From an uncultured Paracoccaceae bacterium (GTDB lineage: Bacteria; Pseudomonadota; Alphaproteobacteria; Rhodobacterales; Rhodobacteraceae), in NCBI GenBank assembly GCA_947500135.1, contig CANMQX010000004.1, positions 186,001-250,000 of the forward strand: 64,000 nucleotides of DNA, given 5' to 3'. Position numbers and translations under genes: made by a program. The notes below the pieces were generated by a model, which made no database searches, was not told the origin of the DNA, and saw only the letters and a program-made list of their open reading frames with translations. Position 1 is the first letter of the stretch; every line of letters starts with the position of its first letter. Shown here piece by piece: positions 1 to 10,280 of this stretch.

Positions 1-422
1 CCGATCAAGACGACAAGGGTGAAGACTAATGCCGCGATCAGGGCCAGCGGCAGGAATACGATCACCTGGTCAATCCGGGTGCGGAACCTGTCAAAAGCCG
101 GGTTCAGTCGGTCGCCGATATCGGCTGTTTCGGTCACGTTATTCTTGACGGCGACTACCCCTTCGATCCGAGTGGCGAGCGGTTCAAGCGCCAGCGCCTC
201 CACGGCAGAGGTGGTTGTGCCCCGCAAGCTGACGATCCCCTCACTGACTGTCACGGTGACATCATCGTAATTGCCCAACTCGGCCAGGATTTCGCGCATC
301 CGGTTTGCGATGGCCGCATCTTGCTGGGCCGAGTTTTCGGTGGTGATCGTGCCTGTTGCCTCTTGGGCAGCCGCAGGCAGGGCCAGCGTCAATAACAAAC
401 AGATAGCGAGCAAAATGCGCAT
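1..422 (-). CDS. BON-domain membrane protein, probably mechanosensitive-channel family (partial, C-terminus beyond window)
   Basis: Reverse-strand translation MRILLAICLLLTLALPAAAQEATGTITTENSAQQDAAIANRMREILAELGNYDDVTVTVSEGIVSLRGTTTS...: signal peptide, BON-like segment, then hydrophobic helix; runs off the window start. Confidence 0.6.
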   Translation of the reverse strand, partial: MRILLAICLLLTLALPAAAQEATGTITTENSAQQDAAIANRMREILAELGNYDDVTVTVSEGIVSLRGTTTSAVEALALEPLATRIEGVVAVKNNVTETADIGDRLNPAFDRFRTRIDQVIVFLPLALIAALVFTLVVLI

Positions 423-487
423 GAAGAATGATCCGGTCAGGCTTTGCCTGACCCTATTGCGTTGGCGCGCGCGCGAAAACCCTTTTG

Positions 488-1321
488 TCAGACCCGCAGG
501 GGGTCAGCCTTGGCCAGGGCATCAAACCCCATCAGGCTGGCGATCAGGGCATCCATCTGATCAAGCGGGATCATGTTTGGCCCGTCAGAGGGGGCGTTAT
601 CGGGGTCTTCATGCGTTTCGATGAACACCGCCGCGATCCCAAGAGAGACGGCAGCGCGTGCCATCACGGGCGCAAATTCGCGCTGACCGCCGGATGATCC
701 GCCTTGCCCGCCAGGCTGTTGCACCGAATGGGTGGCATCCATCACAACCGGATAACCTGTGCGCGCCATGGTGGGCAGGGACCGCATATCAGCAACCAGC
801 GTGTTATAGCCAAATGATGCCCCGCGTTCGGTCAGTAGGATCTTTTTATTGCCAGTGCTTTCGACCTTGGCGACCACGTTGACCATATCCCATGGGGCCA
901 GGAACTGCCCCTTTTTGATGTTGATCACGGCACCCGTCTGGCCTGCCGCCAGCAAAAGATCGGTCTGGCGGCACAAAAAGGCGGGTATTTGCAGGATGTC
1001 ACAGACCTCTGCCACCGGGGCGCAGTGTTCGGCGGTATGCACATCGGTCACGGTGGGGCAGCCGACCTTGTCTTTGACGGCTTGCATGATCTGCATGCCA
1101 TCGGACAAACCTGCGCCGCGCTTGCCGCTGACAGAGGTGCGGTTGGCCTTGTCAAAGCTGCCTTTGAACACGAATTGTGCGCCATGGGCGGCACAAACCT
1201 TCGACATTTGACCGGCTATCATCAAGGCGTGATCTTCGGTTTCCAACTGGCAGGGACCGGCGATGACCAAAAGCGGACGGTCATTGCTGACGGTCAACTG
1301 CCCAATTTTGACATCGTGCAT
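488..1321 (-). CDS. kdsA: 3-deoxy-8-phosphooctulonate synthase
   Basis: VIAGPCQLETEDHALMIAGQM...FKGSFDKANRTSVSGKRGAGL, KdsA hallmark motifs. Confidence 0.95.
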   Translation of the reverse strand: MHDVKIGQLTVSNDRPLLVIAGPCQLETEDHALMIAGQMSKVCAAHGAQFVFKGSFDKANRTSVSGKRGAGLSDGMQIMQAVKDKVGCPTVTDVHTAEHCAPVAEVCDILQIPAFLCRQTDLLLAAGQTGAVINIKKGQFLAPWDMVNVVAKVESTGNKKILLTERGASFGYNTLVADMRSLPTMARTGYPVVMDATHSVQQPGGQGGSSGGQREFAPVMARAAVSLGIAAVFIETHEDPDNAPSDGPNMIPLDQMDALIASLMGFDALAKADPLRV

Positions 1322-2865
1322 CAGGAACTGACCTGTTCGCGCAGGATGGCGGCCGTAAGTGAAATCATCAGATAAATCCCCGAGAAGATGAGAAAAGCCA
1401 AGATCGTGTTTTCAAACGCGCGCGGATATGTCGCCTGATCCGGGGCGATGGGCCGCACACTTTGCGACAGGTAGCGGACTTGCCTGTTGGCTTCAATACG
1501 GGCTGTTTCCATTTGGGTCAGGGCCTGCTGCACCAGCACTGTGCGAAAGGCGTAGTCTTCTTCGGCGGTGCGCAATTCAGTGTTACGGGCGGCCAGCGAT
1601 GTCCCTGATCCGTTGCCAGATGTCATGTCCGTGCGCAGTTGGGCGGCCAATTCATCAATATTGGCGATCTGGTCGCGCAGGCTTTGGACCTGTAATTCGC
1701 TGGGGCGGGCGACATTCAGCCGCGATTGCAGGATCAGGTTAAGTCGCTGACGCTCTGTCTCTAACGATGCAATCTGCGCCATCTGTGCAGAGGTTTCAGC
1801 AGCGACGTCAATCTGCTGAAAATCCTGCTGGATGCGCAACAGCTCTGCCAGCGCCTCGGCCCGTTGGCGTTCGGCAACCTCGTAGCTTTCGCGCGCCCCG
1901 CTCATCTGGTCAGCGCGCAGCCGACTGGTCAGTTGATCCACCTGTTCTTCTGCGTAACTGATAAGGGCTTGCGAAAACTCGGCACTTTTCTGCGGATCGG
2001 CGGCAATCACCTCCATCCGAATAATGCCTTCGGTTGGGTCGTAACTGATGCGCACATGATCCATGTAAAGCTCAAATGCGTCTTCGTTGGTCGCGTCCGC
2101 TGGCAAGCGTTGGATATCGTCAATCTGGGGGGTGCTGAAATGCGCCTTGAACCCATGATCGGCGTCCAGACGCAACATCGCCTCGCGCGAGGCAAGGTAG
2201 GATTGCACCGCGATGCTGTCCTGCTGCGTGGCCATTGACGTGCCTTGGAACAAGCTCGCCAGACCGGGTGCCGTCTGTTGTGACTGGGCCTGCTGGATCA
2301 CGATTTCCGATTTGGTCGCAAACATTGGGGTTGCCATGGTGAAATAATACCACCCGATCATGAAGGTGGGCAGGAACACAAAGAATGACAGCCGGGTGAA
2401 CAGCAAAAACAGTTTGCGCCGCCGCCGCCGGGCGATATCGCGCTGAATTGTCGCCACGTCGGCCAGTTGTTTGCTGCCGGGCTGGGGCAGGGCCGGGGAA
2501 ATTGCCCGGCCACCTTTTTTCACCTTGTCAGGCAGTTGCACATTGGCCTGGCTTTGCTTTGCTTTTTCTTCGTCTGCGGTGACCAGTTCCAGAACAGAGT
2601 TGCGCTGAAAAGGATCTATTCCGGCGCTGCGTAGCTGATAGATCGCGTCAACATCCGACTCCACCGTCAGCCCGTGCTTTTGAGCCACACGGCGCGCCAT
2701 GCGAAGTTGACGACCTGTCAGGCCTTCCTGACCGATCGCCTCCAACGCGGCTTCGCGTTCGGCATCTGAAACAGGCGGGACCTGCGGCGCCTCAGGTGTG
2801 TCCACTGGCGTCGCTTTGCCGCCCCGCCTGATGCGGAATCTTTTAACCTTGGGTTTCGTAGTCAT
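1321..2865 (-). CDS. Capsule polysaccharide export inner-membrane protein (KpsE/Wzz-like)
   Basis: Two TM segments flanking a long coiled-coil periplasmic region, next to kpsT; likely start is the internal ATG (MTTKPKVKRF), ORF track extends to 2895. Confidence 0.8.
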   Translation of the reverse strand: MTTKPKVKRFRIRRGGKATPVDTPEAPQVPPVSDAEREAALEAIGQEGLTGRQLRMARRVAQKHGLTVESDVDAIYQLRSAGIDPFQRNSVLELVTADEEKAKQSQANVQLPDKVKKGGRAISPALPQPGSKQLADVATIQRDIARRRRRKLFLLFTRLSFFVFLPTFMIGWYYFTMATPMFATKSEIVIQQAQSQQTAPGLASLFQGTSMATQQDSIAVQSYLASREAMLRLDADHGFKAHFSTPQIDDIQRLPADATNEDAFELYMDHVRISYDPTEGIIRMEVIAADPQKSAEFSQALISYAEEQVDQLTSRLRADQMSGARESYEVAERQRAEALAELLRIQQDFQQIDVAAETSAQMAQIASLETERQRLNLILQSRLNVARPSELQVQSLRDQIANIDELAAQLRTDMTSGNGSGTSLAARNTELRTAEEDYAFRTVLVQQALTQMETARIEANRQVRYLSQSVRPIAPDQATYPRAFENTILAFLIFSGIYLMISLTAAILREQVSS

Positions 2866-3502
2866 AGAGCACTTTTGCCTCTTCCAAGGTGTCAAACATA
2901 TGTAGCTGTCCGTTCCTTAACACAGCTGCAGAGCGTGCAAACCTCTCCAAAGTTGCAGGCTGGTGGGAAACGATGATCATCGTGGTTTTTTCCAACCGTT
3001 CGCGCAGGATCTGGCCTGCCTTGCGGTTGAATTCTGCATCCGTCGCACCGGGCATCCCCTCATCAACCAGATAGATGTCAAAATCCAGCGCCAGCATCAG
3101 AGCAAAGGAAAATCGCTGTGCCATACCGCTTGAATAGACGCCAACAGGCTGATCAAAATATTCATCCAACCCGCAAAGCCATTGGCAAAACGCCTCAACA
3201 TAATCGGGATCAAGCCCGTAGAGCCGGGCGATATAGCGGCTGTTTTCGCGGGCAGAGTGTTTTTGCGTGACACCGCCCATAAACCCCAGCGGAAAGGATA
3301 TTTTGCTGGTCCGGGTGATCGTGCCCTCATCCGGCTTTTCCAAACCCGCCATCATCTTGATCAACGTTGTTTTGCCGGTGCCGTTCGGGGCCAGAATGCC
3401 CAGCGAATTGCCCAGCTCAACCCGAAAGGACACGCGGTCAAGGATCACCTTGCGCTGCGTGCCAGTCCAGAAAGACTTGCTGACATTCGCGAACTCTATC
3501 AT
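2843..3502 (-). CDS. kpsT: Capsular polysaccharide ABC transporter ATP-binding protein
   Basis: Walker A-like APNGTGKTTLIKMMAG, YSSGMAQR signature, KpsT-like length. Confidence 0.85.
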   Translation of the reverse strand: MIEFANVSKSFWTGTQRKVILDRVSFRVELGNSLGILAPNGTGKTTLIKMMAGLEKPDEGTITRTSKISFPLGFMGGVTQKHSARENSRYIARLYGLDPDYVEAFCQWLCGLDEYFDQPVGVYSSGMAQRFSFALMLALDFDIYLVDEGMPGATDAEFNRKAGQILRERLEKTTMIIVSHQPATLERFARSAAVLRNGQLHMFDTLEEAKVLYDYETQG

Positions 3503-3623
3503 TTCACTCTCGACCTTGCGGCGCCCTTGTCATGACGGCAATAGGTTAACACCGCATCACAATAGGCGATTTTTCACATCATTATCCCCAAAATATGGCA
3601 GTAATACAGCGACAAAGACGTGA

Positions 3624-4235
3624 TCAGCCGTTTTCGGCGGTATCCGTGGTCGCGCTTGCAATCGTTTCCCGGATCGTTGCCTGCAAGGCTGGAACCAATT
3701 CAGTTTCGAACCATGGGTTCTTGCGCAGCCAGCCATTGTTGCGCCAAGACGGGTGCGGCAGCACAAAGACACCTGGCGGATGCGCGCGCCAATCCGCGAC
3801 AATATCCCGCAGCGCCCCGCGCAGGCCCAAATGCCGTTCTATCGCGTATTTCCCGATGATCAGCGATATTTTCGGGGGCCCCATCTGCGCCAGCACCTGT
3901 TCATGCCAAGTGTCCCAACATATGCGCGGCGGCGGCAAATCGGCCCCTCTGGCGTTATATCCGGGAAAGCAGAAGGCGGTTGGCAGAACCGATACAAGCG
4001 CACGGTTGTAAAACTGGTCGCGTGTCACGCCCATCCAGTTCCGCAGCCGGTCACCGGACCGATCCCAAAACGGCTTGCCCACCTCATGCACGCGCATGCC
4101 GGGGGCCTGGCCTGCCACCATGATCGGGGTGCCCGCCTGAAACCACGGCACTGGCCGGGGGCGATGCCGCGTTGCGGTTTGGGCAAAGCGGTCGGCGCAT
4201 AAGGTGCATTTGCTGATTTGGGTCACAAGCGTCAT
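3624..4235 (-). CDS. Uracil-DNA glycosylase family protein
   Basis: CTLCADRFAQ...PIMVAGQAPGMRVHEVGKPFWDRSGDRLRNWMG ... VLPHPSWRNN; start at internal Met rather than the 4820 ORF start. Confidence 0.8.
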   Translation of the reverse strand: MTLVTQISKCTLCADRFAQTATRHRPRPVPWFQAGTPIMVAGQAPGMRVHEVGKPFWDRSGDRLRNWMGVTRDQFYNRALVSVLPTAFCFPGYNARGADLPPPRICWDTWHEQVLAQMGPPKISLIIGKYAIERHLGLRGALRDIVADWRAHPPGVFVLPHPSWRNNGWLRKNPWFETELVPALQATIRETIASATTDTAENG

Positions 4236-4289
4236 AGGCGTATGGCTATCACGCTTGCCTTTCACGCGCACGCACCCTAACTCGCCCCT

Positions 4290-5063
4290 ATGACTGATCT
4301 GGATACAGCGCACGCCGCGATGCAAGCGGCCCCCGATGACGACGCCGCGCGCTTGCGGTTTTATGAACGGCTTGCCGATACGGAATTGTTCATGCTGCTG
4401 GGGGCAGAGGCGCAAGGCGACCAGATCACGCCAGAGTTGTTCGAGATCGAAGATCAGCGTTTCACCCTTGTCTTTGACCGCGAAGAACGGCTGTCGCAAT
4501 TCGTGGGCCGTGTAGCCCCCTATGCCGGGCTGCCTGGGCGGGCATTGGCTGAAATGCTGGCAGGGCAGGATATCGGGCTGGCGCTGAACCTTGATGTGGC
4601 CCCATCTGCGATGCTGATCCCTGCCGAGGCGGTGGATTGGCTTGTCCAAACGCTGGGCAACACACCATCTGAGACAGAGGCCCGCCTGTCCGAGGTCAGC
4701 GCACCCAATGTGCCCGAAGCCGTGGTCACCGGGCTGGACCGGAAATTGGCGATTGCCGCAGGCCGGGCGCGTTCGGCCTATCTTGCCGCCGCCACATATG
4801 ATGATGGCGGGCGCGGGCATGTTCTGGCGTTCATTGATGCGGTTGATGGTGCTGAAAAGGCACTGGCAACTGCGGCCAGCGAGGCGCTGACCTTTTCAGG
4901 GATCGAGGCAGGTATGATTGACGTGCTGTTTGTGCGGTCAGCCGATCCGCTCGCGACGCATCTGGCCAAGGTCGGCCTGCGTTTTGACCTGCCGCAACCA
5001 GAGGTCGCGCAAGCGCCCCAGGCGCCGGGCACGGACCCCGATAAGCCACCAAAACTGCGTTAG
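4290..5063 (+). CDS. SseB-family protein
   Basis: DTELFMLLGAEAQGDQITPELFEIEDQRFTLVFDREERLSQFVG, SseB N-terminal-like. Confidence 0.75.
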   Translation: MTDLDTAHAAMQAAPDDDAARLRFYERLADTELFMLLGAEAQGDQITPELFEIEDQRFTLVFDREERLSQFVGRVAPYAGLPGRALAEMLAGQDIGLALNLDVAPSAMLIPAEAVDWLVQTLGNTPSETEARLSEVSAPNVPEAVVTGLDRKLAIAAGRARSAYLAAATYDDGGRGHVLAFIDAVDGAEKALATAASEALTFSGIEAGMIDVLFVRSADPLATHLAKVGLRFDLPQPEVAQAPQAPGTDPDKPPKLR

Positions 5064-5722
5064 TTGGCGGCGGCCTTCATGCTGGCCAATGCCGCCATCA
5101 GCCCGGTCCTGTCATAGCCACGATACCAGTCGATCCAACCATCGCGACGGGTCTCAACCGATGATGCGTTCAGCTTGGCCGCAAACCGCCCGTCTGGCCC
5201 GACGGTAAAGATGAACGGCAAGCTTTGATCAAATGCGGCGTCAGCGCCAGTTTGTCGCAAAACGTCATAGCCATCAGGGGAATAGTAATCCTCTATATGC
5301 ACCAGAACAAAGTGATCCGCCACGAATTGCCGGAGTGCTGCGGCCTCTGCGGTCGGGTCTTGGCGCGGTTTTTCGTTTAGGGTGACCTGCTCTGTCTGGT
5401 CAGCGCCAGGATCGCTAAAGCGATATGTCATCCGGGTATGCGCGCCCGCGATGTACTGGTCGAACACATGACACCAGATGCACCATTCCGCGCCAAAACT
5501 CACAAGCAAGGTTTTCCCTTCGGTGTCTGCAACCGAGAGTGCCCGCTGGAACAGCTTTGTCTGGCTGCCACATTCGTCGTATAGCGCGGCACGTCCGCCC
5601 CGGCAGCTACGCGCGATCTCAGCAGGTAATATTGTGATATTATCCTGCGCTGCCACCGAGATCGGATGCAACAAAACCGTTGCGGTCGCGGCCAGCAGCA
5701 TGATGCGGATAGTTGCAAACAT
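5060..5722 (-). CDS. Thioredoxin-like secreted protein
   Basis: Signal peptide from MFATIRIMLLAATATVLLHPISVAAQ; LLVSFGAEWCIWCHVFDQYI (CxxC thioredoxin-like motif). Confidence 0.7.
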   Translation of the reverse strand: MFATIRIMLLAATATVLLHPISVAAQDNITILPAEIARSCRGGRAALYDECGSQTKLFQRALSVADTEGKTLLVSFGAEWCIWCHVFDQYIAGAHTRMTYRFSDPGADQTEQVTLNEKPRQDPTAEAAALRQFVADHFVLVHIEDYYSPDGYDVLRQTGADAAFDQSLPFIFTVGPDGRFAAKLNASSVETRRDGWIDWYRGYDRTGLMAALASMKAAAN

Positions 5723-5726
5723 AAGC

Positions 5727-6659
5727 TCAGTACCCCAATGCACGATCGACAAGATGCAGGAATCCCGCACCACGTTCACCGCGGCTGATATTTTCCGCGA
5801 TGATCTGTGATGCGGTTTCTGGCCGTGTGGTTGAGGCGATATGCGGGGTGACGGTGACCCGCGGATGCGCCCAGAAGGGGTGATCGGCAGGCAGCGGTTC
5901 GACCCGAAACACATCCAGCGTTGCATGGGCGATCTGACCATCATCAAGGGCTGCCAATAATGCATCGTCATCAATCAATGGACCGCGGCCGGGGTTTATG
6001 ACAAACGCCCCTTTGGCCAGTAAGGCGAGGCTGTCGCGGTTCAGGATACTTTCGGTCTGCGGCGTTTGCGGCAACAGCAACACGACAATCTCGGCTCCGG
6101 TCAAGGCGGTTTTCAATCCGTCATCACCATGCAGGCAACGGATATTGGGAATATCCTTGGCCGCACGGCTCCAACCAGTCACTGGAAAGCCCAGCCCATG
6201 CAGGGCCTGCCCGCAAGCAGCCCCAAGTGCGCCGATCCCAAGGATCGTTATCGGTCGCTGGGCGGCAACAGGCGGAAAAACCGCATCGCGCCAGATCCCG
6301 TCCTGCCCGTGAATATGCGCGTCCATGCCCAGATGATGGCGCATTGCATGACCAACAACCCATTCAACCATGCCGCTGGTCAGGCTGTCATCGACCATAC
6401 GGCAAAGGGGCTGGGTCAGGGTCTGGTTATCAACAACGGTTTCCACCCCGGCCCACAGGCTCATGATTGCCTTGGTGCGGGTGTAGGGGCTGAAATCGCG
6501 GACCGGTCCGTTGGGGGCGAAGATGATGTAATCGGTCTGATCGGGGGAATGATCGCAGGACAGGGCGACATCCAGACCGGCAGCGATAAATGCAGCGTTC
6601 AGCGGGGCTTCATATTCGGCCCAGCGCGTGGGCTGGGCAGAGAACAGGACATTCAACAT
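5727..6659 (-). CDS. ghrA: Glyoxylate/hydroxypyruvate reductase A (D-isomer 2-hydroxyacid dehydrogenase family)
   Basis: GIGALGAACGQALHGLGFPVTGWSR nucleotide-binding motif, FVINPGRGPLIDDDALLAALDDG. Confidence 0.85.
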   Translation of the reverse strand: MLNVLFSAQPTRWAEYEAPLNAAFIAAGLDVALSCDHSPDQTDYIIFAPNGPVRDFSPYTRTKAIMSLWAGVETVVDNQTLTQPLCRMVDDSLTSGMVEWVVGHAMRHHLGMDAHIHGQDGIWRDAVFPPVAAQRPITILGIGALGAACGQALHGLGFPVTGWSRAAKDIPNIRCLHGDDGLKTALTGAEIVVLLLPQTPQTESILNRDSLALLAKGAFVINPGRGPLIDDDALLAALDDGQIAHATLDVFRVEPLPADHPFWAHPRVTVTPHIASTTRPETASQIIAENISRGERGAGFLHLVDRALGY

Positions 6660-7798
6660 CAGCGGGGCTTATGCACATGGGCGCTTTGGACCAGTCCAAA
6701 GGCCACCAACAGCACCAGCATCGCCGACCCGCCATAGCTGACAAGGGGCAGGGGAACACCCACAACCGGGGCAAGGCCGGTTACCATCGCCATGTTGACG
6801 GCAAAGAATAGAAAAAAAGTCATCGCAATTCCAAGGGTCAGGAGGGAAGCAAACCGGTCCCGGTTTGTCAGGGCCGTGACCACACAAAAGGCCACGATTA
6901 GCAGATAAAGGACCAGCAGGGTGAAAGCGCCGACAAACCCGAATTCTTCTGCCAGTGTCGTAAAGATAAAATCGGTATGTTTTTCGGGCAGAAAGTTCAG
7001 GCGGCTTTGGGTGCCTTGCATAAACCCACGCCCGGTCCAACCGCCAGAGCCGAGGGCGATCTTGGCCTGGGTGATGTGATAACCGGCCCCTAACGGATCG
7101 TTGGACGGGTCCAGAAATGTGTCGATCCGGCGATATTGATAGTCTTTCAGCAACTGCCATGGGGTTCCACGGCTTTGGAAAACAGCCGCAATCGCTGCCA
7201 CCCCGCCACCTATGACCGTCGCAAAATAGGCCCAATGGACGCCCGCCAGAAACATCACTGTCGCCCCGCCCATGAGCAGCAAAAGGGCCGTGCCCAGATC
7301 AGGTTGGTTCAGCACCATGGCAACCGGGGCCAGAATGAACAGAATCGGTAGGGTGACCCAGAACGGGTGCGACACTTTCTTATTCGGCAACCAATCGTAA
7401 TAGGCGGCCAGAAACAAGACCAGGGTGACTTTGGTCAGCTCGGATGGTTGCAGGCGCATGAACCCCAGGTTGATCCAGCGCTGGGCGCCCATATTCACCT
7501 CGCCAAAGAACTGCACGGCAAGCAAAAGCAGGATTGAGCCGCCAAAGGCCACAAATGCCATGTTGCGCCAAAACCAGATCGGGACCATGGCCACGAAAAT
7601 CATCAGGACCAAACCCATGCCGAAACGCTTCATCTGCGGTTCCATCCACGGCGTGGGGGAACCGCCAGCCACTGAATAAAGCATCAGAAAGCCAAAACCG
7701 GACACTGCGATCAGCAGCATGATAATCGGCCAATTCAGATACCACAGCTTGCGCAGGCCGGTGGGCACGAATTTGGTATTATACTCAAGATAACTCAT
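6659..7798 (-). CDS. rodA: Rod shape-determining protein RodA (SEDS)
   Basis: SEDS-type polytopic protein; QPDLGTALLLLMGG, LPLVSYGGSAML. Confidence 0.93.
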   Translation of the reverse strand: MSYLEYNTKFVPTGLRKLWYLNWPIIMLLIAVSGFGFLMLYSVAGGSPTPWMEPQMKRFGMGLVLMIFVAMVPIWFWRNMAFVAFGGSILLLLAVQFFGEVNMGAQRWINLGFMRLQPSELTKVTLVLFLAAYYDWLPNKKVSHPFWVTLPILFILAPVAMVLNQPDLGTALLLLMGGATVMFLAGVHWAYFATVIGGGVAAIAAVFQSRGTPWQLLKDYQYRRIDTFLDPSNDPLGAGYHITQAKIALGSGGWTGRGFMQGTQSRLNFLPEKHTDFIFTTLAEEFGFVGAFTLLVLYLLIVAFCVVTALTNRDRFASLLTLGIAMTFFLFFAVNMAMVTGLAPVVGVPLPLVSYGGSAMLVLLVAFGLVQSAHVHKPR

Positions 7799-9735
7799 GC
7801 CCGGCCCAGACCTTTGGAACCGGGTGGAATGCGGGCTTCGATCCGCCGTTGTTGTTCGGCGATCTTGTCACGAACCCCTGATGGATAAGCCTCTAGCGGG
7901 GGTGGCCCGCCGTAAAGCGCCTGCAACATGATATCGCGGGCAATCGGGGCCGCAGCGCGCGACCCGCCGCCGCCATGTTCAACAACAACCGACAAGGCAT
8001 AGCGCGGCTTGTCATAGGGGGCAAAGCTGACAAACAGCGCGTGATCCCGGCGTTCCCATGGCAGGTCTTCGTTCTTGGTGACCCCGGCGGCGCGTTCTTC
8101 GGGGGTGATGCGGCGCACCTGACTGGTCCCGGTTTTGCCCGCCATCTTGTATTCGTCAGCGGTGATGCGTGACCCGTAGGCAGTGCCGCGCCGGTGATTG
8201 CTGACATCATTCATTGAGGCACGGATGCGGCGCAGTGTGTTTTCATTGATACCAAGGCTTTCGCCCAAGCCACTGGGTTGCTCAACCCCGTCAATCAGGC
8301 GGACCAGTCGGGGTGTCACCTCGCGACCCGTCGCGATCCGCGCGCTCATCACCGCTAGTTGCAAAGGCGAGGCCAGCACATAGCCCTGACCGATCGAGGC
8401 GTTGACCGTATCACCAATGCGCCAATCCTCATCCCGGACCTCGCGTTTCCAGGCCTTGTCAGGGGCAAGGCCACGGGCGACGGCGGATAATGGCAGGTCA
8501 TGCTTGATCCCAAGGCCCAGTTTGCGCGCCATTTCAGCCATCTTGTCGATGCCAACGCGCTGGGCGATCTCGTAGTAATAGCAATCGCAGGACTGTTTCA
8601 GGCTTTCGTGCAGATTGATATTGCCATGCCCGCCCCGTTTCCAGCAGTGGAAACGGATATTGAAGACATCCGTATATCCGGGGCAGTACACAGTTTCATC
8701 CGCGGCGACGACACCAGCCTCCATGGCTGCCATCGCAGTGACCATCTTGAAGGTTGAGCCGGGCGGATAGGTCCCCTGCACAGCCTTGGCTGCCAGTGGG
8801 CGATATTTGTCGGCGTTCAGCGCCTTCCAGTCAGTGTTCGAGATGCCACGCACAAAGAGGTTGGGATCAAAAGCCGGGGCAGAGGCGATCGCGCGCAAAT
8901 CGCCATTTTCCAGATCGATCACCACCGCGCCAGCACTTTCACCATCCAGACGGGCCTGCACATAAGATTGCAGGCGGCTGTCCAGGGTCAGTTGAACATC
9001 CTTACCCGGCTCACCTTCCTTGCGGTCAAGCTCGCGCATGATGCGACCGGCGGCGTTCACCTCGATCCGGCGGGTGCCAGCACTGCCGCGCAACGCATGT
9101 TCCAGCTTGTTCTCGGACCCGGTTTTGCCGATCTGGAATTTTGGGATCTGCAACAGCGGGTCGTCGTCATCGATCCGGCTGAGGTCATAATCACTGACCG
9201 GCCCGACATAGCCAACCACATGGGCCAGATCGGCGCCCCAGGGATAGACCCGGCTTAACCCCACCTCGGCAGAGATGCCCGGCAAGGTCGGGGTGTTCAG
9301 GTTGATGCGGGCGACATCCTCCCAACTCAGCCGGTCTGCGATGGTGACAGGTACGAAAGGTGACCGACGCTGCATTTCTTCCATCGCGCGGGTCAGATTG
9401 TCGGGGTCGATATCGACCAGTTCGGTGAGCTTGGCCAAAACTTCGCCAATATCGCCCGCATCTTCGCGGACCATGACAACCCGGTAATTCTGTTCATTAT
9501 CTGCAATCGGAATGCCGTTGCGGTCGAAAATCATCCCCCGGGCAGGGGGCAGCAGGCGAATGTTGATCCGGTTTTCTTCGGCCAGCAGACGGAATTCGTC
9601 GGCCTGTTCAACCTGCATCGCACGCAAGCGCAGACCCAACGCACCGATAATCCCCAGCTGAACACCGCCAACGACTAAAGCGCGTCGGCCAACGATGCGG
9701 GCGCTTTCGATATTATCCTTTGGCGTGCGTTTCAT
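7795..9735 (-). CDS. mrdA: Penicillin-binding protein 2
   Basis: YPPGSTFKMVTAMAA (SxxK), KTGTSQ motif, PBP2 dimerisation domain. Confidence 0.93.
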   Translation of the reverse strand: MKRTPKDNIESARIVGRRALVVGGVQLGIIGALGLRLRAMQVEQADEFRLLAEENRINIRLLPPARGMIFDRNGIPIADNEQNYRVVMVREDAGDIGEVLAKLTELVDIDPDNLTRAMEEMQRRSPFVPVTIADRLSWEDVARINLNTPTLPGISAEVGLSRVYPWGADLAHVVGYVGPVSDYDLSRIDDDDPLLQIPKFQIGKTGSENKLEHALRGSAGTRRIEVNAAGRIMRELDRKEGEPGKDVQLTLDSRLQSYVQARLDGESAGAVVIDLENGDLRAIASAPAFDPNLFVRGISNTDWKALNADKYRPLAAKAVQGTYPPGSTFKMVTAMAAMEAGVVAADETVYCPGYTDVFNIRFHCWKRGGHGNINLHESLKQSCDCYYYEIAQRVGIDKMAEMARKLGLGIKHDLPLSAVARGLAPDKAWKREVRDEDWRIGDTVNASIGQGYVLASPLQLAVMSARIATGREVTPRLVRLIDGVEQPSGLGESLGINENTLRRIRASMNDVSNHRRGTAYGSRITADEYKMAGKTGTSQVRRITPEERAAGVTKNEDLPWERRDHALFVSFAPYDKPRYALSVVVEHGGGGSRAAAPIARDIMLQALYGGPPPLEAYPSGVRDKIAEQQRRIEARIPPGSKGLGRA

Positions 9736-10280
9736 ATTCGTTGCCCTCTGCTATCCAGCTGGCCGGGGGGCGGGCGGGAAATGCCAAATCCGAAATGCGC
9801 AATCACGACAACCAGCGGATAGACTAGGATCGTGGCGATCATCTGTATCAGCGTCAGACCAAGCGGGGCTTGCGGCGTCATCACAAGGGCAAGCACAAGC
9901 CGGTTAGCCACCGTGATGGCGGCGATACCAAAAGCGATCATGCCCCATTCAACGATCAACGGCATGTTGCGGATGCCGTCGGTGCGTTTGCGGATCGCCT
10001 CTGTCAGGATCACGACCAAAGCAGCCCAAAGGCCCGGTGGTCGTTGAAACAACAGATCGGTGACCAGAAAAATCGCAGCAATGATAAAAACCGGCAAATA
10101 GGTCGGGCGACGCGCGACCCAAGCCAGCGTAGCAGCCAGCAGGATATCCGGTGCGGCCCAGATATCAGGGCGCATGTCCAACGGGACCAGCTGGACCACG
10201 ATGATCACAAAGGCGAGCGCCACAAACACACCTCGCTGAACCCAGGTTTTTGTCGGTGCGAATTCAGCCATCAGCCCCAC
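9732..10280 (-). CDS. mreD: Rod shape-determining protein MreD
   Basis: Small polytopic protein between mreC and mrdA. Confidence 0.8.
   Translation of the reverse strand: MGLMAEFAPTKTWVQRGVFVALAFVIIVVQLVPLDMRPDIWAAPDILLAATLAWVARRPTYLPVFIIAAIFLVTDLLFQRPPGLWAALVVILTEAIRKRTDGIRNMPLIVEWGMIAFGIAAITVANRLVLALVMTPQAPLGLTLIQMIATILVYPLVVVIAHFGFGISRPPPGQLDSRGQRI

Noticed and set aside
3624-4820. Full 398-aa version of the UDG-family ORF
   Set aside because: The first ~195 codons overlap the SseB-like gene antisense; the glycosylase homology starts at the internal Met at 4235.
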